Assembly: GCF_900198625.1 (NCBI RefSeq)
Contig: NZ_FZPK01000014.1
Coordinates: 1-64,000 of the forward strand
DNA length: 64,000 nucleotides
Direction of reading: 5' to 3'
Origin: Helicobacter rappini
GTDB taxonomy: Bacteria; Campylobacterota; Campylobacteria; Campylobacterales; Helicobacteraceae
Shown: positions 1-9,548 of the stretch, piece by piece
How positions within the stretch are numbered: the stretch's first letter is position 1
Layout: each line of letters starts with the position of its first letter
The notes under the pieces: generated by a model
What the model was told of the DNA's origin: nothing
What the model saw: only the letters and a program-made list of their open reading frames with translations
Database searches by the model: none
Program-made: the position numbers and the translations under genes

Positions 1-579
1 CAAAGAACACCCTTTTTCAAAATACATTTTTGCCTTATCTTGATTTTGTATCACGCCTAAGCCCTCTTTATAGGCTATGCCAAGTTGCAGACAGCCAAGC
101 CCTTCTCTGTTATCACAGATTTTTTCAAAAAGTGTATTTGCCATTTCATAGCTATGTCTCACACCTAAGCCATCATAATAAAGCATAGCAAGATTATAGC
201 AGCCACTCATGCTGCCTTTATTACAAGCGATTTTATAGTATTTTTTTGCTTTTCTATAATTATTTAGTCGCTGATAGCTAAAGCCTAGTTTATCGCAACC
301 TTCTTTATGATTATTATCACATGCTTTTTTGAGATAGGGGAGTGATTGTGTGTATTCTTGCACTTGAATGTAGAGCCACCCGCTAAATTCACATTCTGTG
401 CGGACATTGCAGGTGCGTATGTCTGGTAGATTATCATTTAAAAGCTTTTCACAAGATTCTAAATGCGAGTTCGCACAAGCTACAATGGCATTTTTTCTCT
501 CACTCTCACTTAACTCATTTTTAGAATCTTTTGCATAGCATAGATAAAAAAGCATAAAAAATAGAATGTATAATCGCAT
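1..579 (-). CDS. Sel1-repeat, cysteine-rich secreted protein (Hcp-like), C-terminus outside the window
   Basis: This reading frame is open from an ATG at 579 to the window edge (193 codons, no stop), so the C-terminus is missing. Residues 1-16 form a short hydrophobic signal peptide (MRLYILFFMLFYLCYA). Tandem Sel1-like helical repeats follow, with cysteines spaced about one repeat apart, for example near ACNKGSMSGCYNLAMLYYDG and CDNREGLGCLQLGIAYKEG. Sel1 proteins with disulfide-linked helix pairs are the Helicobacter cysteine-rich protein (Hcp) family, which are secreted and implicated in host interaction; the exact role here is unknown. It is divergent from glyQ, with about 140 bp of shared upstream DNA. 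Confidence in the fold is high, in the function low. Confidence 0.85.
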   Translation of the reverse strand, partial: MRLYILFFMLFYLCYAKDSKNELSESERKNAIVACANSHLESCEKLLNDNLPDIRTCNVRTECEFSGWLYIQVQEYTQSLPYLKKACDNNHKEGCDKLGFSYQRLNNYRKAKKYYKIACNKGSMSGCYNLAMLYYDGLGVRHSYEMANTLFEKICDNREGLGCLQLGIAYKEGLGVIQNQDKAKMYFEKGCSL

Positions 580-721
580 AGTTTTCCTTTATTCCCCTGC
601 GTTTAGAATTATAACACACTCTATAATTTCACAGGGTAGTTTCAATACACAAAGCATTAAAACTTCATAATCTTTTGCTATGCTACACTTTTTTTAGCGA
701 TATTTTTTAACAGGGGCTTTT

Positions 722-1621
722 ATGCTGACATTTTCAGAGATTCTATTAAAGCTACAAACATTTTGGGCGAATGCTACTTTTAATAACACAAAGGGCTGTG
801 CGATTTTACAACCCTATGATATACCTGCTGGGGCTGGGACTTTTCACCCTGCCACATTACTAAGAAGTCTTGATAAAACGCCATGGGCTACCGCCTATGT
901 CGCACCATCTCGCAGACCAACTGATGGACGCTATGGGGAGAATCCAAATCGACTTGGTAGCTACTATCAATTTCAAGTTTTAATTAAACCCTCACCAGAT
1001 AATATACAGGAGCTATATTTACAGAGTTTAGAAGCTTTAGGGCTAGATACAAACGCACATGACATTCGTTTTGTAGAGGATAATTGGGAGTCGCCAACAC
1101 TCGGGGCATGGGGGCTTGGCTGGGAAGTGTGGCTTGATGGTATGGAGGTAACGCAATTTACCTATTTTCAGCAAGTAGGCGGTATCCCTTGTGAGAGTGT
1201 GAGTGTGGAGATTACCTATGGGGTTGAACGACTTGCTATGTATATACAGGGGGTAGAATCTGTATTTGATATTGCATGGAATGAGAGTATGAAGTATGCT
1301 GATGTGCATTTGCAAGGTGAATATGAGTTTTCAAAATATAATTTTGAAGTGGCAGACACTGCATTTTTATTTACAAGCTTTGAAAACGCACAGAATGAAG
1401 CAAGGAATTGTCTGCTTGCAAAGCTGCCATTACCAGCCTATGACTACACAATGCTATCAAGCCATTTTTTCAATGTGCTTGATGCAAGAAAGGCTATCTC
1501 TGTCGCACAAAGACAAGAATACATTCTAAAGATAAGAGAGCTTGCAAAAGGCTGTGCTACGCTGTATAAAGAGCAAGAAGAAGAGCGACTAAACCGCATA
1601 GAATCTGTAAAAAGCAAATAA
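722..1621 (+). CDS. glyQ: Glycyl-tRNA synthetase alpha subunit
   Basis: GlyQ is the catalytic alpha subunit of the heterotetrameric (alpha2beta2) bacterial glycyl-tRNA synthetase, which charges tRNA-Gly in the cytoplasm. The 299 residues match the family's usual length. Family segments are visible: [17 protein letters not shown] near residues 29-45, the class II stretch around [19 protein letters not shown] near 61-79, and [12 protein letters not shown] near 142-153. The beta subunit gene is not next to it, as is common in Helicobacter, where glyQ and glyS are unlinked. dut begins 20 bp downstream on the same strand, so the two are probably co-transcribed. Confidence 0.97.
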   Translation: MLTFSEILLKLQTFWANATFNNTKGCAILQPYDIPAGAGTFHPATLLRSLDKTPWATAYVAPSRRPTDGRYGENPNRLGSYYQFQVLIKPSPDNIQELYLQSLEALGLDTNAHDIRFVEDNWESPTLGAWGLGWEVWLDGMEVTQFTYFQQVGGIPCESVSVEITYGVERLAMYIQGVESVFDIAWNESMKYADVHLQGEYEFSKYNFEVADTAFLFTSFENAQNEARNCLLAKLPLPAYDYTMLSSHFFNVLDARKAISVAQRQEYILKIRELAKGCATLYKEQEEERLNRIESVKSK

Positions 1622-1641
1622 AATTTATACTAGGATTAAGA

Positions 1642-2088
1642 ATGCAAACAAAACATGCCATTACCCTGCAATTTAAAAAGCTACATGAAAATGCGATAAT
1701 ACCGCAGTTTGCAACGGCTGAGTCTGCTGGATTTGACTTTCATGCTTTAGAATCTTGTGTATTAAAGGCTAGTAGCCATGCTTTAATTCGCACAGGGCTT
1801 TGTATGCAAATAGATAAAGGCTATGAGATACAGGTGAGAAGTAGAAGCGGTTTAGCCTTAAAGCATAAGATTATGGTGCTAAATTCCCCCGGGACTATTG
1901 ATAGCGATTATAGGGGGGAGTTGCAAATCATTTTAGCAAACTTTAGCACACAAGATTTTGTTATAAATGCTGGGGATAGAATCGCACAAGGTGTAGTAGG
2001 TGCCTTGCCACAAGTAAATATCATCGAAGTAGCAGAAGTGAATGAAACAGAGAGAAATACAAATGGCTTTGGTAGCACAGGTGTGTAG
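1642..2088 (+). CDS. dut: Deoxyuridine 5'-triphosphate nucleotidohydrolase (dUTPase)
   Basis: This trimeric dUTPase hydrolyses dUTP to dUMP and pyrophosphate, keeping uracil out of DNA and supplying dUMP for thymidylate synthesis. The 148 residues carry the five family motifs: SAGFDFHA (motif 1, near 28), RSRSGLA (motif 2, near 67), NSPGTIDSDYRGE (motif 3, near 81), GDRIAQGVV (motif 4, near 112) and NTNGFGSTG near the C-terminus (motif 5, where the usual RG.GGFGSTG is slightly altered). It follows glyQ by 20 bp with an AGGATTAAG ribosome-binding region before the ATG. Confidence 0.96.
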   Translation: MQTKHAITLQFKKLHENAIIPQFATAESAGFDFHALESCVLKASSHALIRTGLCMQIDKGYEIQVRSRSGLALKHKIMVLNSPGTIDSDYRGELQIILANFSTQDFVINAGDRIAQGVVGALPQVNIIEVAEVNETERNTNGFGSTGV

Positions 2089-2297
2089 GTTCTAGAGTCT
2101 ACACCAACAGAGCACACAAACAAAACTACAAATTCTAGCAGTTGTTCTGTGGCTTTGGCTGAATTGTGATGGTATGAGTTTCTAAGCGATAATGACCGCT
2201 CTCTAATTCGCTCAATCGCCCAAATTGTATAGACAAGGGCGAATTTTTATAGAATCTAGATAGAATCTAAAAATACAGAATATTACAGGGTAAAAAC

Positions 2298-2939
2298 ATG
2301 CGATTAGTATTATTTAGCGGTGGAGTAGATAGCACCACAGCATTATTTTGGAGTAAAAAAGAGTGTGCTACACATGCTTTAATCTTTAAATATCCAAGTT
2401 TGCATAATAAAAGAGAGATAGATGCTGCTGTGCAGATATGTAAAGATGAAAATGTCTCTTACACACTTTTAGATATGAGTAGCGTATTTGTGGGCTTTAG
2501 GAGTGCCTTGCTGCAAAATAGCAGTGAAAGCATTCCACAAGATTCTTATAATCTAGAATCTATGGCAAAACTTGTTGTGCCTTTTAGAAATGGGATCTTT
2601 CTTAGTGTTGCGGCTGGACTTGCAGAATCTCTTGGCTATAAAGAGATTGTATTAGCAAATCATGCAGGAGATCATCCACTCTATCCAGACTGCACACAAT
2701 CTTTTATAGATTCTATGAATGAGAGTATTATGCAAGGAAGTGGTGGTGCAGTTAAGCTTTGTAGTCCATTTTGTAATTGGGATAAAAAAGAGATAGTAAA
2801 GCTTGGTTTAAGTTTGGGTGTTGATTATACAAAGACATATAGTTGTTACAGGGGTGGTGAGAAGCATTGTAATACATGTCCTACTTGTATAGAATCTAAT
2901 GAGAGTTTTTTAGCAAATGGCATTGTTATAGAGAGATAG
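2298..2939 (+). CDS. queC: 7-cyano-7-deazaguanine synthase (QueC-like)
   Basis: QueC converts 7-carboxy-7-deazaguanine to preQ0 using ATP and ammonia, in queuosine tRNA modification. The 213-residue protein opens with the PP-loop ATPase motif LFSGGVDSTTAL (residues 5-16). LANHAGDHPLYPDCTQSF follows mid-protein, typical of QueC. A C-terminal cysteine cluster (CYRGGEKHCNTCPTC) provides the zinc ligands. Related PP-loop enzymes share the first motif, but the cysteine cluster and the D.YPDC segment point to QueC. The 209 bp upstream show no gene. Confidence 0.9.
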   Translation: MRLVLFSGGVDSTTALFWSKKECATHALIFKYPSLHNKREIDAAVQICKDENVSYTLLDMSSVFVGFRSALLQNSSESIPQDSYNLESMAKLVVPFRNGIFLSVAAGLAESLGYKEIVLANHAGDHPLYPDCTQSFIDSMNESIMQGSGGAVKLCSPFCNWDKKEIVKLGLSLGVDYTKTYSCYRGGEKHCNTCPTCIESNESFLANGIVIER

Positions 2940-3158
2940 CTTTGTATCTATAGAATCTAGCATAATCATAGAGATATTTCACCCATAGAATCTAGTCTAA
3001 TATCAACTTATAGAATCTAAACGCAACATCAATATTACAATCACACAAAATAATACCTTTTTAGCTTTTTAAATCTTTAAGAGATGATTTTTACAGCCAT
3101 TTTATAATAATTTTACAGCGATAGAATACACTACATCAATTTATATGAAAGGTGTATT

Positions 3159-4496
3159 ATGCAAAAATTTCTTTTAATCCTATGTGTAAATATTATATTT
3201 TGTGCGTGTTCTTCTACCTTGCCAACTTTTTCTTATGAGAATGATTCTGCACTTAAAAGCAGCATAGAAGAAAAGGCAGCCCCCACATATCCACAAGCCT
3301 ATTTTGCGGTATTAAGCGACACGCATATCTATGATACAAATCTTGGAGTAGATGGCGAGGCTTTCAAAGAATATCTCAATAATGATAGAAAAATGCTAGT
3401 CCAAAGTGTAGAGATTCTAGAATCTGCATTGAGTGATATTGCCTCAAAAAAGCCACAATTTGTGCTAATTTCAGGGGATTTAACAAAAGATGGCGAGATA
3501 AGCTCACATGAATTATTACAAAAGCGTTTATACGCATTAAAAGCACAAGGCATTCAAACCTATGTAGTCCCGGGCAATCATGATATAAATAACTCACATG
3601 CAAGAAGCTTTCATGGTGCTACAACAAAGCAAGTAAAGTCCGCTCAAAAAGAAGACTTTGCTAGAATCTATGCGGATTTTGGCTACAATCAAGCGATAAA
3701 AAAAGATCCAGATTCTCTAAGCTATATTATAGAGCCAGTGGAGGGTTTATGGATTTTTGGGCTTGATAGCACGAGATTCCGTGAAAATAACATGAAAAAA
3801 GATCCTATTGTAGATGGGAAATTCTATCCGCAAACGCTACAATGGATTGAAGCAAACTTAATTGAGGCAAACAGACAAGGAAAAGCAGTCATTGCCTTTT
3901 TTCATCACGGAATATTAGAGCATTATACAGGTAATGCGACCTTTTACCCCGAATATTTGATAGAAAATTTTCAAGCGATAGCAAAAATGTTTGCTTTCTA
4001 TAATGTCCGCATGGTTTTCACAGGACATTTTCATGCGAATGATATAAGTATGCAAGAGTTTAATGGCAAGGTGCTATATGATATTGAGACAGGCTCACTT
4101 GTATCCGCACCCTCGCCTTATCGCTTTGTAACACTAAAGGATAATAAGGCTTTTATCGCAACTTCTATTGTAAAAGAGATTCCAAGTGTGCAAGACTTTC
4201 AAACTTTTGCCACAGAATATACAAAAAATGGCTTTGAAGTGCTTGGCAAAGCGGTTATGAATAAATTCTTTGTAAGCAAAAAAGATCAAAATATATTAGC
4301 ACCTTATATCAGCAGTGCTTTTATAGCTCACTATAAGGGTGATGAGATGCCAGAAAAAAATCAAAAGCTTATCCCAGATTCTAAAGAGTTAGGTATGTTT
4401 GGCAAGCTTGTGCTACATAAAAAGAGAGATTTGATTATAAATATTTGGCATGACTTAAAACCGCAAGATAATAATATTGTTTTGGAATTTAAATAA
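3159..4496 (+). CDS. Exported calcineurin-like metallophosphoesterase
   Basis: This is a dinuclear-metal phosphoesterase of the calcineurin-like superfamily. The ordered motifs are AVLSDTHIYD (DxH, near 50-59), ISGDLTKDGE (GD, near 104), VVPGNHDINN (GNHD, near 136), FFHHG (near 248) and FTGHFHAND (GHxH, near 287). The N-terminus is hydrophobic and ends in FCACSS, consistent with export and possibly a lipoprotein, although the lipobox is imperfect. The substrate cannot be read from the sequence. The next gene starts 27 bp downstream and encodes an outer-membrane-like protein, so both may be made together for the cell envelope. Confidence 0.88.
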   Translation: MQKFLLILCVNIIFCACSSTLPTFSYENDSALKSSIEEKAAPTYPQAYFAVLSDTHIYDTNLGVDGEAFKEYLNNDRKMLVQSVEILESALSDIASKKPQFVLISGDLTKDGEISSHELLQKRLYALKAQGIQTYVVPGNHDINNSHARSFHGATTKQVKSAQKEDFARIYADFGYNQAIKKDPDSLSYIIEPVEGLWIFGLDSTRFRENNMKKDPIVDGKFYPQTLQWIEANLIEANRQGKAVIAFFHHGILEHYTGNATFYPEYLIENFQAIAKMFAFYNVRMVFTGHFHANDISMQEFNGKVLYDIETGSLVSAPSPYRFVTLKDNKAFIATSIVKEIPSVQDFQTFATEYTKNGFEVLGKAVMNKFFVSKKDQNILAPYISSAFIAHYKGDEMPEKNQKLIPDSKELGMFGKLVLHKKRDLIINIWHDLKPQDNNIVLEFK

Positions 4497-4523
4497 TTAT
4501 GTTTTAACATATAGGAATATGCT

Positions 4524-5468
4524 ATGAAAAGATTTCAAAAAAGTATTATATGCTTTATGCTTTGCTTTGTTATGGGCTTTGCAGATACTACAAAAGAGAG
4601 TGAGAATTTAGAAAAACATTTGCGAGATAATGTAGCACAAAAATTAGAATCTAGAATCACAGATTTAAGCGATGAGACAGGCTGGTATTTCACAAATAAA
4701 GGCGGATTTAAATACAACTATTTAGGTGCAAGTTACACAAGTCAATTCTACTATAAACGAGCATTATTTAGGGATAAACACCCGCTATTTTTTGGGAGTG
4801 CTGAGATAAATAGCGGGATTGAGGCGACTTTTACAAGTTATGGAAGACTTGGGGCTTTTGTAGATTTTCAGCCATTTAGCTTTTTTGGGATTGTGTTTAA
4901 TGTAACTTATGAAGGGGCATGGAGTGAGCTTGGCAAACCCGTGCTTATAGAATCTCAAAGAGATTACGCACATGCGGTTACAGGCGGACCAAAAAGCACA
5001 AAAGAAGTCATACGCACAGGTGGCAATACCCTGCTTTTTCAAATCGTCCCCTATCTTACACTCGGTCTGCCTATAAAAGATGACTTTTTAGTGTTTGTGT
5101 ATCGCCCCTTTATTACTATATATAAAGCCCTTGATGTAAGTCCTAATACATTTTTATACTATTCCACAGATAATGTTGTAGTAAGACCAAGCGATGTGCA
5201 TGTAGCCCATGATATTATGTTGCTTTATAGTATCACAAGTCTTGGCATACGCTTTGGCGTTGATGGCGTGATAGAGCAGATAGGCTCATATAAAGGTATA
5301 TGGCGACATGGAATCTTTGCGATAGGAATCTATCATAATCCACTAAAGCAGTATAAAAAACTCACGCCATTTGCCGCCTTAAAGGTTGGGACATGGCTTA
5401 GTGATAGATATTTTCAGCATGATTTTACGATATTTGCAGAATGTGGGTTACGCTTTAAAGTGTTTTAG
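4524..5468 (+). CDS. Predicted outer-membrane beta-barrel protein
   Basis: No named family is recognised. Residues 1-20 are a signal peptide ending ...MGFA. The mature protein alternates hydrophobic and polar residues, is rich in Y, F and G, and ends with phenylalanine (RFKVF), the C-terminal signature of Bam-inserted outer-membrane barrels. Length is 314 residues. It lies 27 bp after the exported phosphoesterase and is probably in the same transcript. Confidence 0.7.
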   Translation: MKRFQKSIICFMLCFVMGFADTTKESENLEKHLRDNVAQKLESRITDLSDETGWYFTNKGGFKYNYLGASYTSQFYYKRALFRDKHPLFFGSAEINSGIEATFTSYGRLGAFVDFQPFSFFGIVFNVTYEGAWSELGKPVLIESQRDYAHAVTGGPKSTKEVIRTGGNTLLFQIVPYLTLGLPIKDDFLVFVYRPFITIYKALDVSPNTFLYYSTDNVVVRPSDVHVAHDIMLLYSITSLGIRFGVDGVIEQIGSYKGIWRHGIFAIGIYHNPLKQYKKLTPFAALKVGTWLSDRYFQHDFTIFAECGLRFKVF

Positions 5469-5631
5469 CAATGCGTTTGTAGATTTCTACAATATGAATG
5501 CTTCAATGTATATCAAAGTGTGTTTTAGCACATTTTAAGATTAACATGCTAGAATATTGCTTTATGTTTATGGAATCCTTTTTGCACTTTGTGTTTTAGC
5601 ATAAAGATTCTGTATGTAACAAGGAGTTATT

Positions 5632-6933
5632 TTGGATACGGATAGTTATCACTCGATTGGTATGGTTTTATTGGCATTTATTCTTATTCTTTTGAATGCT
5701 TTTTTTGTGTTATCCGAATTCGCTATGGTAAAAGTTAGAAAGTCTCGCTTAGAAGAGCTTGTAAAGCAAAATAATCAAGTCGCAAGACTAGCCCTTAAAA
5801 TGTCTAATTCCCTTGATAGCTATCTATCAGCCACTCAACTTGGCATTACGCTAAGCTCACTTGCACTAGGTTGGGTGGGGAATCATATCACCGCTTTGAT
5901 TCTCTATAGTATGAATGCGATTTTTCAAGTCCATACGCAGCTTTTAGATACCATTAGTTTGCTTATATCATTTAGTTTAGTAACGCTTCTTCATGTGATT
6001 TTAGGTGAGATTGTCCCAAAATCTATTGCTATTGCTAAAAGTGAGACAGCCTTTTTAGCGATTGCTCGTCCGCTTTATCTGTTTTGGCTTATCTTTTTCC
6101 CAGTGATTAAATTCTTTGACTTTGCTTCATCTATGTTTTTAAAGCTATTAAAAGTTCAAGCCCATAGTGAAGCCCATAGTGATGAAGAGCTAAAAATCAT
6201 TGTGGGTGAGAGTTTAAAGGGGGGCTTTTTAGATTCTATTGAAGGGGAGATTATCAAAAATGCAGTTGATTTCTCCGATACTCTTGCAAGAGAGATTATG
6301 ACACCTAGAAAAGATATGATATGCCTTGATAAGACTTTGAGTTATGAAAAAAATATTGAGACTATTATATCAGGTCCTAATCATACGCGTTATCCTTATT
6401 GTAATGGCAGTAAAGATAATGTGATAGGCGTTATTCATATACGCGATGTGCTTGCGGCAAATATTAAGAATAATTATCAGCCTATTAGCTTTGATTCCTT
6501 TGCAAAAAAAATGCTTATCGTCCCAGAGAGTGCCTCAATCTCGCAGATTCTATTAAAGATGAATAAAAAGAAAGTAGATACTGCCCTTGTCATTGATGAA
6601 TACGGTGGCACAGCAGGTATGATTACCTCACAAGATATTATGCATGAAATTATGGGTAGCATTGTAATGGATACTAAAGAGAATGCTGATTATAAAAAGC
6701 TTGATGATAAAACCTATGAGTTTGATGGCAAGGTGGATTTAGAAAAGGTTGAGAGTATCTTTGGCTTTGAGTATGATGAAGAGTTTATGCAAGTTACCAT
6801 TGGTGGCTATGTGCTAACACTCTTTGGCGATATGCCAAATATTGGCGATATAATTAGTGATGAAAAATGTCAATATGAAGTCTTAGAGATTGAAGAAACT
6901 CGTATAAAAAGGGTGAAAATCACTCTGGGCTAG
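5632..6933 (+). CDS. CorC/HlyC-family protein (DUF21 membrane domain, CBS pair, transporter-associated domain)
   Basis: The 433 residues have the standard three-part layout of the CNNM/CorC family. A DUF21 membrane domain with three to four hydrophobic helices spans about residues 8-160. A CBS pair follows (about 215-330, containing REIMTPRKDMICLD and VIDEYGGTAGMITSQDI). A CorC_HlyC domain closes the protein (about 345-430, EEFMQVTIGGYVL). Family members are linked to Mg2+/Co2+ transport; the older 'hemolysin' label is not supported by anything specific. The TTG start at 5632 is chosen because AAGGAG lies 8 bp upstream at 5621-5626. Confidence 0.9.
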   Translation: MDTDSYHSIGMVLLAFILILLNAFFVLSEFAMVKVRKSRLEELVKQNNQVARLALKMSNSLDSYLSATQLGITLSSLALGWVGNHITALILYSMNAIFQVHTQLLDTISLLISFSLVTLLHVILGEIVPKSIAIAKSETAFLAIARPLYLFWLIFFPVIKFFDFASSMFLKLLKVQAHSEAHSDEELKIIVGESLKGGFLDSIEGEIIKNAVDFSDTLAREIMTPRKDMICLDKTLSYEKNIETIISGPNHTRYPYCNGSKDNVIGVIHIRDVLAANIKNNYQPISFDSFAKKMLIVPESASISQILLKMNKKKVDTALVIDEYGGTAGMITSQDIMHEIMGSIVMDTKENADYKKLDDKTYEFDGKVDLEKVESIFGFEYDEEFMQVTIGGYVLTLFGDMPNIGDIISDEKCQYEVLEIEETRIKRVKITLG

Positions 6934-7002
6934 ACTAGATTCTATGCTTTTGGGTTAGCTTTTTCTTATTACAATAATGAAAATATTTATTTGGAGATAT
7001 TG

Positions 7003-7854
7003 TTGCGATTTAATACTATTGTGTATTCTTATCTATTTTTTGCCCTTTTTGTTTTTAATGCGTTAGCTCTTTTAAGTGCAGAATTTATGCCTATTTTCTC
7101 ACAGCTTTTTACTCTATTAGCAGAAGATGGTCGCATATATGATATATTCTCTTGTATTCTGCTTTTTGTCGTGCTTTTAACACTTCTTAGTATGCCTATC
7201 CGCATGTATAAACAAAGGCAAACTTTAGGCAAAACAGCACCTTTTATAGTCAGTATTACCGCTTTTATTTTGTTATGTATTGTATGTGTATTATTGTATT
7301 GGCTAAGTGGAAAGATTTTTGAAAAAGATTCTATGGACTTGCTACTTAGTGAAGAAAATGTCATGCAGACATGGCAGTCTTACTATACTTCATTTGAGTT
7401 TTTTATCTCATTTGCATGCTGGATTTTATTTATTATCTTGCCTTTAGCTTATAAGGCACTCTCTCTAAAGATTAATATAGAGCATAGAATCGGTAAATCC
7501 ATGCTTATTTTAGAGCCAAGTATAACGACTATCATCATATTTATGAGTGCAAATGCCTATCACCCCTATTTTTCGCCCTTAGTGAGTAAATATATCCATT
7601 TTACTTGTTTTGTGATGGCAAATATATTACTACTTTATGTGCTATTTCGCAATAAAAAGCTATTTGGATTCTATGAATATGCAAATATTATTTTACTTTC
7701 TCTTAGCATTTTATATTTTGTGCTATGTAGTAGCAGTATGCTTCGTGGCGAGTTTTTTAACGCACAGCTTACACTTTATGCGTTAGGCATTGCTTCATGG
7801 TGTAGTGAATGGCTTTATAATCAAGAGATTGTCAGCGAACAAATCGCATCATAA
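7003..7854 (+). CDS. Polytopic inner-membrane protein of unknown function
   Basis: This is an uncharacterised membrane protein of about 283 residues with seven or eight hydrophobic segments (for example IYDIFSCILLFVVLLTLLSM and FIVSITAFILLCIVCVLLYW). An upstream TTG at 6991 is in frame, but it overlaps the GGAG at 6993-6996 that would act as ribosome-binding site for the TTG at 7003; the latter is therefore preferred. It ends 9 bp before fmt and is likely co-transcribed with it. No enzymatic motif was seen. Confidence 0.65.
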   Translation: MRFNTIVYSYLFFALFVFNALALLSAEFMPIFSQLFTLLAEDGRIYDIFSCILLFVVLLTLLSMPIRMYKQRQTLGKTAPFIVSITAFILLCIVCVLLYWLSGKIFEKDSMDLLLSEENVMQTWQSYYTSFEFFISFACWILFIILPLAYKALSLKINIEHRIGKSMLILEPSITTIIIFMSANAYHPYFSPLVSKYIHFTCFVMANILLLYVLFRNKKLFGFYEYANIILLSLSILYFVLCSSSMLRGEFFNAQLTLYALGIASWCSEWLYNQEIVSEQIAS

Positions 7855-7863
7855 GGGGGAATT

Positions 7864-8904
7864 ATGAATATTGTTTTTTTAGGCACACCATTATTTGCTA
7901 AAGAGATTCTAGAAGGGCTTATGAAAAATCACACTATTTTATCTGTGATAACACAGCCAGACAAGCCCTTTGGTAGAAAAAAGATTCTAAAAGCACCGGA
8001 AGTAAAAGAATATGCTTTAGCAAATAATATCCCTTGCTTTCAACCTGAAAAAAGCATAGATATTATAGAAATTTTACATAACATAGACACAAAGCAAAAG
8101 ATTGAAGCCATCATTGTAGTAGCCTATGGTAAGATTCTAAAAAAAGAGATTATATCTCGTTATATTTGCCTTAACTTGCATGGGTCTTTACTGCCCCATT
8201 ATCGTGGTGCAAGTCCTATTCAAACAAGTATTATGAATGATTATAAACACTTTGGCTTAAGCGTGATTCACATGAATGAGGGGCTTGATAGTGGCAATAT
8301 CGCCGCAATACAAGCAATAGAAAAAGACATAGTCGCAAGGAAAAATGTCGTGGAAGTTTTTCATATATTAGCACCTTATGGAATCTCTTTGCTAGAAAAA
8401 GTGCTTAATGATATAAAGCACAATACATTGCAAACTACACCACAAAACCACGACATTGCAAGCTATTGCAAAAAGCTTACAAAAAATGATTGCTATTTAG
8501 ATTTTATAGACTCTTATACTTGCTACTTGCATTTCTTAGCATTAGGACATATCGGGGTATGGACGAAGTATAAAGATAGCGTTTTAAAGATTAATATGAT
8601 ACAAGATTATGTGTTAGATAACTCTGTGTTAAGCGATTCTGTTTTACAAGATTCTAGTTTGAAAGATCCTACTTTAAGAGATTCTAAACTACAAGATTCT
8701 ATCCCAAAAGATTCTATGCAAAATAAAGTAGCTAAGCAAAAAGGCACAATCCTAGCAATAAAACAAAACATGGCATGTATCGCATGTGAAAATGGTGCAT
8801 TATGGATAGAATCTGTAACACCACAAAATAAATCAAAAATGGCAATGGCAAGCTTTCTGCAATCTCAAAATTTAAAGGTTGGAGAAAGTTTGATGTTTGG
8901 ATAG
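7864..8904 (+). CDS. fmt: Methionyl-tRNA formyltransferase with a repetitive insertion
   Basis: Fmt formylates the initiator Met-tRNA. The N-terminal formyltransferase domain shows FLGTPLFAKEIL (residues 4-15), the folate/catalytic signature LNLHGSLLPHYRGASPIQ (near 101-118) and the family's conserved GLDSGNIA segment. At 346 residues it is roughly 40 longer than usual. The excess is a run of near-repeats of the form xLxDS at about residues 247-280 (LSDSVLQDSSLKDPTLRDS and continuing), encoded by repeated GATTCT. The insert lies in the C-terminal tRNA-binding part. The frame is intact, so the gene is probably functional. A GGGGG ribosome-binding site lies just upstream. Confidence 0.95.
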   Translation: MNIVFLGTPLFAKEILEGLMKNHTILSVITQPDKPFGRKKILKAPEVKEYALANNIPCFQPEKSIDIIEILHNIDTKQKIEAIIVVAYGKILKKEIISRYICLNLHGSLLPHYRGASPIQTSIMNDYKHFGLSVIHMNEGLDSGNIAAIQAIEKDIVARKNVVEVFHILAPYGISLLEKVLNDIKHNTLQTTPQNHDIASYCKKLTKNDCYLDFIDSYTCYLHFLALGHIGVWTKYKDSVLKINMIQDYVLDNSVLSDSVLQDSSLKDPTLRDSKLQDSIPKDSMQNKVAKQKGTILAIKQNMACIACENGALWIESVTPQNKSKMAMASFLQSQNLKVGESLMFG

Positions 8905-9101
8905 TTGTGAATCTTTAGGTGTATTAAAACATGGTGAGAACCAGCATTATTGTTGTTTAAATCTCCTTGTAATTTCATAATAAAAAATTTTACAAACAGG
9001 TAACCATGAGAGTAATATTTATCCAAAAAATATATTTAAATTTGTTGAGTTGTAACAATGGCAATTGGATTTTACTCCAAATTAATCATTTCTTGAAGTT
9101 T

Positions 9102-9548
9102 TCAAGTGCTTATCCTTTCCATATGATTATTTTCTTTCACTTCATTAATTATGCGATTTGAGACACACTTCCCAATCAAAGCAATATTACGGCTGAATAA
9201 ATGATTTTCACTTTCCTTTATCCATTGTTGATTAAGTTTTATTGCCTCAATGCTTTCATCAATACCGATAATTTTTCTCCCTAAATTTAGGGCTTCTTGT
9301 AAAAACCCTCCCCCACCACAAAAGCAATCCATAACTTTAGATTCTGTATTTGATGACATAGCGATAATACGCCTTAGTATTGCTCTATTTTTCTCGGTAG
9401 GATACGCTGGATTTTGAGAGTCTTTAAACTCCCAAATATCTTGTATCTTTTTGCCTTTGCATTCATCTATATAAACTTTCTTGCGTGGATTATTATTTTT
9501 ACTCCATTCAATTAGCCCTGCTTCTTGCAACTTGTCAAGCTCTTTATA
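9102..9548 (-). pseudogene. Remnant of a DNA methyltransferase (C-terminal part only)
   Basis: The open frame begins after a stop at about 9549. Its start reads like the middle of a site-specific DNA methyltransferase: YKELDKLQEAGLIEW, then YPTEKN, then the SAM-binding loop DCFCGGGGF and GRKIIGIDES. The N-terminal half with the catalytic DPPY-type motif is absent, so it cannot be an active enzyme. It overlaps the end of the restriction-like gene by 37 bp out of frame. The last 20 residues contain [10 protein letters not shown], identical to ten residues near the end of GuaA encoded 2.3 kb away, suggesting fusion to a guaA-derived fragment. Confidence 0.75.
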
